From: Candidatus Gastranaerophilales bacterium
Lineage (GTDB): Bacteria; Cyanobacteriota; Vampirovibrionia; Gastranaerophilales; Gastranaerophilaceae
NCBI GenBank assembly: GCA_944326495.1
Contig: CALVEE010000034.1
Location: 1 to 5,382, forward strand
Length of the DNA: 5,382 nt
Direction: 5' to 3'
Part shown: positions 1-5,106 of the stretch, piece after piece
How positions within the stretch are numbered: position 1 is the stretch's first letter
Layout: every line of letters begins with the position of its first letter
Program-made: the position numbers and the translations under genes
The notes under the pieces: model-generated
The model's input: only the letters and a program-made list of their open reading frames with translations
The model's database searches: none
What the model was told of the DNA's origin: nothing

Positions 1-18
1 TTCAAGGAGGTTAATTAA
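1..18 (+). CDS. Possible 3' end of the upstream gene (partial, cut by window edge)
   Basis: The first reading frame gives five codons (F-K-E-V-N) and a TAA at 16-18. That stop shares its last base with the ATG of the next gene (TAATG). Such an overlap is typical of genes in one operon. In 2-oxoacid:ferredoxin oxidoreductase operons the gamma gene often follows the beta gene, so this could be the end of the beta subunit. Five residues cannot prove it, and another frame also closes here (TAA at 12-14), so this is inference from context only. Confidence 0.3.
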   Translation, partial: FKEVN

Positions 19-551
19 TGGAAACTAATTTTATATTTGCAGGATTTGGAGGACAGGGAATATTGCTTGCCGGAACAATCTTAGCTAACGCATTTATGAT
101 AGAAGGCAAAAATGTTACGTGGTATCCTTGCTATGGTGCCGAAATGAGAGGCGGAACCGTAAACTGCGAAATAGTTGTTTCTGATAGCGAAGTAAGCTCT
201 GTTCACAAACAGGATACAGATTACGCAATAGTTCTTAATCAGCAGTCTTTTGACAGATTTATAACAAGAGTTAAAGCCAGCGGAACAATTATTGCGAATT
301 CAACTCTTGTCGCCGAGGCAAGACCGAGAAATGATATTAAATATGTTTTTGCTCCAATGACAGAACTTGCTAACGATTTAGGCACAAGTAAAGTTACAAA
401 TGTCGTATCTTTAGGTGTTTTAGCGTCTGCTTGCAGTATTGTATCAAAAGAATTTTTAGCAAAAGGTATTGAAAAAGTTCTCGGAGAAAAGAAAAGGGAT
501 TTAATTCCTTTGAATTTAAAAGCTTTAGATGGAGCTTTTGCTTTAAGCTAA
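18..551 (+). CDS. 2-oxoacid:ferredoxin oxidoreductase, gamma subunit (KorC/VorC-like)
   Basis: The 177-residue protein matches the gamma domain of the pyruvate/2-oxoacid:ferredoxin oxidoreductase family. It has the N-terminal glycine-rich motif GFGGQGI (residues 9-15), the family block around 39-56 with key residues YGAEMRGG and NCEI, and a later N-V-V-S-L-G-V-L-A stretch (128-136). About 180 residues is the usual length for a stand-alone gamma subunit. These cytoplasmic enzymes convert a 2-oxoacid plus CoA to acyl-CoA and CO2, passing electrons to ferredoxin; the gamma subunit helps form the complex, while TPP and FeS centres sit in other subunits. The start is set by a near-perfect ribosome site, AAGGAGG at 4-10, seven bases before ATG. 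The upstream gene probably overlaps its start, suggesting the distal gene of an operon. Its 3' end overlaps the convergent minus-strand gene by 9 bp. The substrate (2-oxoglutarate, branched-chain 2-oxoacid or other) cannot be told from this subunit. Confidence 0.9.
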   Translation: METNFIFAGFGGQGILLAGTILANAFMIEGKNVTWYPCYGAEMRGGTVNCEIVVSDSEVSSVHKQDTDYAIVLNQQSFDRFITRVKASGTIIANSTLVAEARPRNDIKYVFAPMTELANDLGTSKVTNVVSLGVLASACSIVSKEFLAKGIEKVLGEKKRDLIPLNLKALDGAFALS

Positions 552-926
552 ATAATCTAATATAGCTCCGCCGATTTCTTCATTCGGGTCAAAAAGAGTG
601 TTTTTAGGCGGATTTATTGAATTCCTGATTAGCATTGCACATAATGGGCCAAATGCGTCCGGAATTTTTGTTTTGCGGTAAATTCCTGCTAAAAAGGTTT
701 GTATATAGGGAGATGTCGTGTTATTGTATCCGGATAAGACCGGATATAGTTCACCTACCCTCTTATCGCCCTCATCGAGCATTAAGTTTAGTGTATATAA
801 ATCTTCCAAGACTTCATCTTCTGATTTGGGGTTCTCAAGTGAAGCTTTGATTTCTCCAAGTGATTTGCGCTCTTTTATATCAAAAACACAGTAATTTCTA
901 TATTGATTTGGATACGATACAGTCAT
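543..926 (-). CDS. Conserved-looking hypothetical protein, 127 aa, downstream of prepilin peptidase
   Basis: I do not recognise this protein. It has 127 residues, no signal peptide and no membrane segment, so it is probably cytoplasmic. The N-terminal third is polar (Y-P-N-Q-Y-R-N-Y at 5-12, then a charged stretch to about 45). The rest reads as amphipathic helices (about 37-50, 55-63, 73-84, 89-101, 116-126) split by proline- or glycine-containing turns, loosely like HEAT-type helical repeats; that resemblance is weak. The ATG lies one base beyond the TGA of the prepilin peptidase gene (TGA-T-ATG) and no clear Shine-Dalgarno sequence precedes it, so translation is probably coupled to that gene. 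It is the last gene of the minus-strand run, and its end overlaps the oxidoreductase gene by 9 bp. Its reality is supported by tight operon spacing and by the lack of any competing credible frame. A role in pilus assembly or regulation is guilt by association only. Confidence 0.75.
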   Translation of the reverse strand: MTVSYPNQYRNYCVFDIKERKSLGEIKASLENPKSEDEVLEDLYTLNLMLDEGDKRVGELYPVLSGYNNTTSPYIQTFLAGIYRKTKIPDAFGPLCAMLIRNSINPPKNTLFDPNEEIGGAILDYLA

Positions 927-927
927 A

Positions 928-1836
928 TCAGAAGTTTACACTAAAAAAGATAAAATATAAAGCTCCAAGAGCGAGCGCAGGAACATAGGGAAGGTAGTTT
1001 CTGTTCTCCTCCTGTTTTATATTTTTAAGTATTGAGATTGAAAGCAAAATTCCTAAAAGGATTAACAAACCCATCATCCAGTAATTCATCCATAATTTAC
1101 AGTAGACAAGTCCTGCCAGTATAAATAATACCGACAAGATACAGGTAAGTTTATTGCCGTTTTTATACTGGTTATATAAAAACATTGGCACAATAAAAAT
1201 CATGGAAGCAATAAGTCCGTACAAAAGAACCGGAAGTACATTCTGTATTCCAAACATTGCCCCGAGAGCTCCTGCGACGTAAGTATCTGCCTCACCCATG
1301 GCCCTTGTTCCTGCAAAAACATAACCTAATCTTGCAATAACTTCAAGAATAACAGCTCCCGCTGTCAGTCCCAGAATTGAACTTACAAAACCATCCATGC
1401 CTGTATGGATAAAATTATATAAAACTCCTGTTACCCCGATTGCAATTGCGATATTGCAGTCAACAAGTTTTGCTTTTAAATCGGTTGTAGTCATTATGAT
1501 AAACCCTGAAAGCCAGAATATTACGAACAAAGTTTTCCAATCAACACCGAATTTTAAAAATGAAACCCCAAACGAAAGCATTGTTAAAAGCTCGATTATC
1601 GGGTATTGAATGCTTATTTTTTCTTTACAGAAATAACACTTGCCTCTTAGCGCGGCGTATGACAGCAGCGGAATATTATGCCACCAATACAATTTATTCC
1701 CGCATTTCGGACATTTAGAGGGGGGAAATATAATACTTTCATCACTTAAAGAACGTAATATTACTACATTAAAAAAGCTTCCTAAACAAAGTCCTATTAT
1801 ACATATCCAGAACAGAATGTAATGTTCAAGATTCAC
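928..1836 (-). CDS. pilD: Type IV prepilin peptidase / N-methyltransferase (A24 family, PilD-like)
   Basis: This inner-membrane aspartic protease cleaves the leader of type IV prepilins or type II secretion pseudopilins and methylates the new N-terminus. The 302 residues show the bacterial N-terminal domain with G-x-x-x-G-S-F-x-N-V-V (15-25) and a zinc-type four-cysteine cluster, C42-x2-C45 and C67-x2-C70. The A24 protease domain follows, with the first catalytic aspartate at D119 in TTTDLKAKLVD and the second at D184. The block around D184 (MGEADTYVAGALGAMFG, 180-196) aligns with the usual GxGD region but reads GEAD. The C-terminal LPYVPALALGAL (282-293) matches the family's closing motif. 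About eight or nine hydrophobic segments span the chain. The start is GTG at 1834-1836, supported by GAGGAG at 1844-1849, seven bases upstream. It overlaps the sigma factor gene by 11 bp and is followed after one base by the hypothetical gene. Substrate pilins are not in the window. Confidence 0.92.
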   Translation of the reverse strand: MNLEHYILFWICIIGLCLGSFFNVVILRSLSDESIIFPPSKCPKCGNKLYWWHNIPLLSYAALRGKCYFCKEKISIQYPIIELLTMLSFGVSFLKFGVDWKTLFVIFWLSGFIIMTTTDLKAKLVDCNIAIAIGVTGVLYNFIHTGMDGFVSSILGLTAGAVILEVIARLGYVFAGTRAMGEADTYVAGALGAMFGIQNVLPVLLYGLIASMIFIVPMFLYNQYKNGNKLTCILSVLFILAGLVYCKLWMNYWMMGLLILLGILLSISILKNIKQEENRNYLPYVPALALGALYFIFFSVNF

Positions 1837-2629
1837 GACTTTTCTCCTCTACATCATCAGCTATCATTTTATAAAGCATAGTAAATGCCTTTTTAAATTT
1901 TCTAGTGATTTGCATTTTCGTAAGATTTTTTAATTCAGCAATCTCTTTTTTATTCATGTCTTTATAATAATATAGCTCTATTAATTCTCTGTATTCTTCC
2001 GGCAGTTTTTCTATAACGTCTTTGAGGATTATTTTATAATCCTCCATTTCGCGGGCTTCACCGTAATTATCTTTTGCAAACAGCTCTTCATAGCCCAGAC
2101 TGTCATTTTCAGCCATATACATTTCTTCAAGCGAGAGCGTAAAGCCTCTTCTGTCTATCTGAATAGCTCTATCGACCTCTCTTTTAGAGACTTTTAGAGC
2201 ATCTGCCACATCGTCATTTGTAAGTTCATTTAATTCCTCAAGCGTAAGCTCCTTGGTAAAATTATTAATACGATAAGTCAATTCCTGAATATATCTTGGC
2301 ACTCTTATAGTATTTAATTTATCTCTGAGGTAATGTTTCATCTCGCCGATAATAAAATATCCGGCATATATCCTGAAACTTTTATTTAACCCGCATTCAT
2401 AAGTATCAATAGCTTTCAAAAGCCCGATAGCACCTGCCTGAACTAAATCATCGATAGGGTCGGTTGCACGTCTTGCAATCGTTTTCGCAATACGTTTGAT
2501 TACAGGAAGCATACTTGATACAATTAGCGCTTTTGCTCTCGCTTTCTTATATTTATCGGCAGCTGAATTATATTCTTCCAGCCATTCGGCTATTAATTCA
2601 TAAGTATTATCTTTTTTTATTCCCGCCAT
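1826..2629 (-). CDS. RNA polymerase sigma factor, sigma-70 group 3 (FliA/SigB/SigF type)
   Basis: A 267-residue alternative sigma factor that directs RNA polymerase to a special promoter set. Region 2 runs from about 40 to 103 and has the core-binding motif DPIDDLVQAGAIGLLKAID (57-75), then SFRIYAGYFIIGEMKHYLRD (84-103), matching the YA-x-x-x-I-x-GE-x-x-x-x-LRD block of the FliA/SigB/WhiG/SigF group. Region 3 begins with IRVPRYIQEL (108-117) and continues through a helix-turn-helix-like stretch (128-157). Region 4, about 204-254, has LPEEYRELIELYYY and an HTH ending in MQITRKFKKAFTML. No region 1.1 is present, as expected for group 3. The ATG at 2627-2629 lacks a Shine-Dalgarno sequence, and a promoter directly upstream suggests a leaderless message. 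It overlaps the prepilin peptidase gene by 11 bp, so the two are co-expressed. No anti-sigma factor or anti-sigma antagonist gene is in the window. The exact subgroup (motility, stress or sporulation type) is not determinable by eye. Confidence 0.92.
   Translation of the reverse strand: MAGIKKDNTYELIAEWLEEYNSAADKYKKARAKALIVSSMLPVIKRIAKTIARRATDPIDDLVQAGAIGLLKAIDTYECGLNKSFRIYAGYFIIGEMKHYLRDKLNTIRVPRYIQELTYRINNFTKELTLEELNELTNDDVADALKVSKREVDRAIQIDRRGFTLSLEEMYMAENDSLGYEELFAKDNYGEAREMEDYKIILKDVIEKLPEEYRELIELYYYKDMNKKEIAELKNLTKMQITRKFKKAFTMLYKMIADDVEEKSRES
1844..1849 (-). promoter_or_regulatory. Ribosome binding site deciding the GTG start of the prepilin peptidase
   Basis: Read on the minus strand, GAGGAG stands seven bases before GTG (1834-1836). 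It lies inside the last codons of the sigma factor gene, so ribosomes finishing the sigma factor end at a TGA (1826-1828) just past this start. This supports GTG as the true start and implies translational coupling. Confidence 0.7.
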
Positions 2630-2636
2630 AAACTAT

Positions 2637-2665
2637 ATAATAACACGATAAAACCTTATTATCAA
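2637..2665 (-). promoter_or_regulatory. Predicted sigma-70-type promoter for the sigma factor/prepilin peptidase/hypothetical unit
   Basis: On the minus strand, TTGATA (2660-2665) and TATTAT (2637-2642) are separated by exactly 17 bases, each with one mismatch to the TTGACA/TATAAT consensus. The pair sits in the 46-bp gap between the permease stop and the sigma factor ATG. Transcription would start about at 2629-2630, which is the ATG itself. The AT richness raises the chance of a false match, but hexamer quality and spacing are both good. Confidence 0.5.
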
Positions 2666-2675
2666 TTTAAACCGC

Positions 2676-3407
2676 CTAGAGGTAAAATATAAGGTTAATG
2701 ATAAAATCAGCAGCAAGCATATAAACAGTTGATAAGACAGCCGCTCTTGTAGTGGACTCTCCGACATCCTTAGCCCCGCCCTTTGTCTCATAGCCCTGTG
2801 TTGCGCAGACAAGAGCAATAAGCAGCCCGAATACTGCACCTTTAAATAAACTTATATAAATATCTCTTGTACTAAGCCATAACCAGACAGATGTAATATA
2901 TCTTGCAGGATGAAGATGTATAGTAGCATTAGATACAAGCAGCCCGCCTAAAATTCCGACAACTTCTGCTATTAACACTACCATAGGAACAGTAATTGTT
3001 GCAGCTATAAGTCTCGGCGCAAAATAATACCCCACAGGATTAACTTTTAAAGTTTTTATAGCATCAACCTGAGAAGTTACCTGCATATTTGCAATTTCAG
3101 CAGAAATTGCAGTCCCCGCTCTTGCTCCGATAGCGAGAGCTACAAACCCGGGAGCGATTTCTCTTATCATAACAATAGCGATTGAGCCGCCTACATATGC
3201 CTCTGCTCCGGACATAAGAAACTGTTTGGAAACCTGGATTGCAATAACAGCCGCCGAAACAAATGCAATAACAAGAGAGATTACAAGCGAGTCATAGCTG
3301 ATAGATGCAGCCTGCGCTATTACATGCTTAATTCTTGAGCGCCCTGTAATTAAATACACAAAGGAAACCCATAAATACTGCATACATTTTCCGAAAAAAC
3401 TAATCAT
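2676..3407 (-). CDS. mlaE: MlaE/YrbE-family ABC transporter permease (phospholipid transport)
   Basis: This 243-residue inner-membrane protein is the permease of an MCE-type lipid transporter (MlaFEDB in proteobacteria, TGD1 in chloroplasts), which moves phospholipids between inner and outer membranes. The diagnostic block is at 82-123: REIAP, then GARAGTAISAEIANMQVT, then QVDAIKTLKVNP, close to the family pattern RE-x-x-P...GR-x-G-x-x-x-AE-x-x-x-M-x-V-x-x-Q-x-DA. A second conserved loop, GGAKDVGESTTRAAV (210-224), lies before the last membrane segment. Hydrophobic segments are at about 41-59, 74-98, 133-159, 187-202 and 223-243. Length is near the usual 250-260. The ATG overlaps the end of the aminotransferase gene by 8 bp and has no clear Shine-Dalgarno sequence, so it is probably translationally coupled. 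An internal ATG at codon 9 is a less likely alternative. The partner ATPase (MlaF) and MCE protein (MlaD) are not adjacent. It implies an outer membrane. Confidence 0.92.
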   Translation of the reverse strand: MISFFGKCMQYLWVSFVYLITGRSRIKHVIAQAASISYDSLVISLVIAFVSAAVIAIQVSKQFLMSGAEAYVGGSIAIVMIREIAPGFVALAIGARAGTAISAEIANMQVTSQVDAIKTLKVNPVGYYFAPRLIAATITVPMVVLIAEVVGILGGLLVSNATIHLHPARYITSVWLWLSTRDIYISLFKGAVFGLLIALVCATQGYETKGGAKDVGESTTRAAVLSTVYMLAADFIINLIFYL

Positions 3408-4314
3408 ATACAGGCGTACACCATTCCTTAAATTTTTCGACCTTACCTTTTACTACATCATAATACAAAGTCTGTATTTGTTTTGTAATTTGACCGATTT
3501 TACCATCACCAACCGGTCTGTGGTCAATACTTTCTACCGGTACAATCTGCGCTCCTGTTCCACAGCAGAATACCTCATCTGCAAGATACAATTCAGTCCT
3601 GTCGATTGCCCGTTCTTTTACAGGAATTCCAAGCTCCCGTGCGAGTTCTATTACGGTATTTCTTGTAACTCCGACTAAGATATCATCTGTAGTGCTGGTA
3701 GTTGTTAAGACGCCGTTAATTACCAGAAAAATATTCATAGCAGAGCCTTCAGTCACCTGACCGGATTCAGAGAGCACAACAGCATCATCAAAACCTGCCT
3801 CGTGAGCGTCTGTTTTTATCAGAGCAGAATTAGCATAAGCTCCGCTTACTTTTGCTCTCGGAGGAATTGCATTATCAGATGTTCTTCTCCAGCTAGAAAC
3901 ACAGAGTTTTAAGCCTGCATCAGCATCAAAATAATCTCCGAAAGGGGTTGTAAATATCAAAAAAGAATCCTCATTATCAGTTAGTGTCGGGCCTACTTTT
4001 ATAGACGATTTATAAAGAGTTGGTCTTATATAAACATCTGTTCTGTATTCATTTTTTTTCAACAAACCACAAGTGTTTTTGCAGTATTCTTCAAGCGTGT
4101 AAGGGCTCTTCATCCACATAACTTTTGCACTTCTTAAAAGACGTTCATAATGTTCTTTTACCCTGAACGCATACAGCTGCCCCTCGTCTTTGTTATAATA
4201 AGCTCTTATACCTTCAAAAACAGATGTGCCGTATAAAAAAGCGTGCGTTCTGACCGGCAGAACAGCCTTATCAGCCTCTATATACTCCCCGTTCATAAAT
4301 ACGTATTCTGTCAT
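3400..4314 (-). CDS. ilvE: Branched-chain amino acid aminotransferase (class IV, bacterial IlvE type)
   Basis: This PLP enzyme of fold type IV transfers the amino group between glutamate and the 2-oxoacids of valine, leucine and isoleucine, the last step of their synthesis and the first of their breakdown. At 304 residues it has normal family length. Visible family features are HAFLYGTSVFEGIRAY (24-39), the FR-x-x-EH-x-x-RL block (50-59), the PLP-binding lysine K155 in AKVSGAYANSALIKTDAHEAG (from 154), the glutamate E189 in VTEGSAMNIF, GVTRNTVIELA (215-225), and the C-terminal CGTGAQIVPVESID (251-264). The ATG at 4312-4314 has GGGAG (4322-4326) seven bases upstream and a -10 box further up. 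It is the first gene of a minus-strand run and overlaps the MlaE gene by 8 bp, an unusual partner. D-amino acid aminotransferase and aminodeoxychorismate lyase are relatives, but length and motifs favour IlvE. A second, different branched-chain aminotransferase lies at the right edge. Confidence 0.93.
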   Translation of the reverse strand: MTEYVFMNGEYIEADKAVLPVRTHAFLYGTSVFEGIRAYYNKDEGQLYAFRVKEHYERLLRSAKVMWMKSPYTLEEYCKNTCGLLKKNEYRTDVYIRPTLYKSSIKVGPTLTDNEDSFLIFTTPFGDYFDADAGLKLCVSSWRRTSDNAIPPRAKVSGAYANSALIKTDAHEAGFDDAVVLSESGQVTEGSAMNIFLVINGVLTTTSTTDDILVGVTRNTVIELARELGIPVKERAIDRTELYLADEVFCCGTGAQIVPVESIDHRPVGDGKIGQITKQIQTLYYDVVKGKVEKFKEWCTPVYD

Positions 4315-4320
4315 AAAAAA

Positions 4321-4341
4321 TCTCCCGTCTCATTGATTATA
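4321..4341 (-). promoter_or_regulatory. Predicted -10 box and ribosome site of the ilvE transcription unit
   Basis: The minus strand has a perfect TATAAT at 4336-4341, which would place the transcription start near 4329. That leaves a leader of about 15 bases carrying GGGAG (4322-4326), seven bases before the ATG. No good -35 is seen at 16-18 bases; the nearest candidate, TTTACA, lies 21 bases upstream. The box may therefore be a weak or activator-dependent promoter, or a chance match in AT-rich DNA. Confidence 0.45.
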
Positions 4342-4418
4342 CTACACTTATATGTTAATTTTTGTAAATTCTGGGGCAATTATTTGTTACTTTTTGTTTT
4401 TAATAATGTATAAAGTGT

Positions 4419-4423
4419 GGAGG
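4419..4423 (+). promoter_or_regulatory. Ribosome binding site deciding the ATG start of the EF-hand gene
   Basis: GGAGG lies five bases before ATG at 4429-4431. The frame can be opened earlier at a GTG (4417-4419), but that codon overlaps the Shine-Dalgarno sequence itself and has no ribosome site of its own. The ATG is therefore preferred, which removes four residues from the longest open frame. Confidence 0.75.
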
Positions 4424-4428
4424 TTAAT

Positions 4429-5106
4429 ATGACATTTGATGTATCAGGTAATGTAGCAAAAATCGACGGTAAGCAGGGTAAATACGATAATAAAGTTACA
4501 AATCCTTCTGTAAGGTATGGAAGAAATGCGGTTGAGAATTATTACACATACCTTGAAAAGCCTATTATAGCCGATACAATGAACCCTGCGCCAATTTTGG
4601 ATTTCGGCCTTGAACCTGATGCTGCTGAAAAAAATGCTGAAAAACTTGATAAATTTTTAAAAGAAAATGACGAATATTTAAAAGCACTTCCGCCCTTAGA
4701 ATTTGAATACAGATATATGCCTCAAATGCCGAAAGGGCAAATTGATAAACAGGCTGTTTTAGGGGCTGCTTATGAAGAGATGGGAGGATTAAAAGAAATC
4801 GAGGTAAAAAAATTAGACTCAAGCTTTGCTCCAGATGAAAGTTTTACCTCCAAAGCCCTTGATATTAACAATGACGGCAAAGTGGATATTGCAGAATACA
4901 GTACAAGTATATTAGCCGCAGATATGTTAAGCAAATCCGAAACACCTGATACGGCAAACATTGATGGCACAATAAACAAAAAAGGATTTGATGCGGTATT
5001 AGCTTATACACAAAAAAGCAAAGCCGCCGCAGCGGCCGCTTTGTATTCAAAAATATATAACACCTATAATTTAGGCGAAGCACAAAAGGAATTTAAGCCT
5101 GAATAA
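4429..5106 (+). CDS. Hypothetical protein with one canonical EF-hand calcium-binding loop
   Basis: I do not recognise this 225-residue protein as a named family. It has no signal peptide or membrane segment. A textbook EF-hand loop sits at 145-156 (DINNDGKVDIAE): ligands D145, N147, D149, D153 and E156, with the turn glycine G150, flanked by helix-forming sequence. About 30 residues later, NIDGTINKKGF (177-187) looks like a decayed second EF-hand, lacking an acidic first position and the final glutamate. The N-terminal part (1-60) is polar with many Asn/Tyr/Lys residues. Residues 64-87 are charged and probably helical (Ala/Glu/Lys rich). Six alanines in a row occur at 199-204. The start is the ATG with GGAGG upstream. 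It is transcribed divergently from ilvE, and its end overlaps the second aminotransferase gene by 14 bp. Calcium binding is likely from the motif; its biological role is unknown. Dockerin function is unlikely, since only one intact loop is present and there is no carrier domain. Confidence 0.85.
   Translation: MTFDVSGNVAKIDGKQGKYDNKVTNPSVRYGRNAVENYYTYLEKPIIADTMNPAPILDFGLEPDAAEKNAEKLDKFLKENDEYLKALPPLEFEYRYMPQMPKGQIDKQAVLGAAYEEMGGLKEIEVKKLDSSFAPDESFTSKALDINNDGKVDIAEYSTSILAADMLSKSETPDTANIDGTINKKGFDAVLAYTQKSKAAAAAALYSKIYNTYNLGEAQKEFKPE
5019..5043. repeat. 25-bp near-perfect GC-rich palindrome inside the EF-hand gene
   Basis: Two 12-base arms (CAAAGCCGCCGC and GCGGCCGCTTTG) flank a single central A at 5031. 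Eleven of the twelve positions are complementary; the only mismatch is 5025/5037. In RNA this could fold into a 10-bp stem with one C-C mismatch and a CAG loop. The right arm contains the octamer GCGGCCGC (5032-5039). It encodes the hexa-alanine run, so codon choice rather than function may explain it. No T-run follows, so it is not an intrinsic terminator. Confidence 0.7.

Noticed and set aside
518..539. Inverted repeat AAAAGCT / AGCTTTT with an 8-base loop near the convergent gene ends, a possible bidirectional terminator
   Set aside because: The stem is only 7 bp with two G-C pairs, lies inside the oxidoreductase coding sequence, and has no proper T-run after it in either direction. It is too weak to call.
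635..850. 71-codon + strand open frame opposite the 127-residue hypothetical gene
   Set aside because: The minus-strand gene has operon spacing and a balanced protein composition; the + frame has no ribosome site and a shadow-like composition.
2181..2200. Tandem near-identical 10-mers (cttttagaga, cttttagagc) in the sigma factor gene
   Set aside because: They encode ordinary residues of the region 3 helix (A-L-K-V-S-K-R) and there is no third copy; best explained by chance in AT-rich coding sequence.
2633..2839. 68-codon open frame on the minus strand overlapping the permease 3' end
   Set aside because: It lies in another frame over the well-supported MlaE coding region, and its composition (Arg/Leu/Ser rich) resembles a shadow translation.
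4384..4414. Possible + strand promoter for the EF-hand gene (TTGTTA and TATAAA)
   Set aside because: The spacing is 19 bases and the implied start falls on top of the Shine-Dalgarno sequence, so the leader would lose its ribosome site. A promoter surely exists in 4315-4428, but this one is not convincing.
4315..4428. Riboswitch or attenuator (leucine-type) leader upstream of ilvE
   Set aside because: The predicted leader is only about 15 bases, with no leader peptide, no branched-chain codon run and no hairpin ladder.
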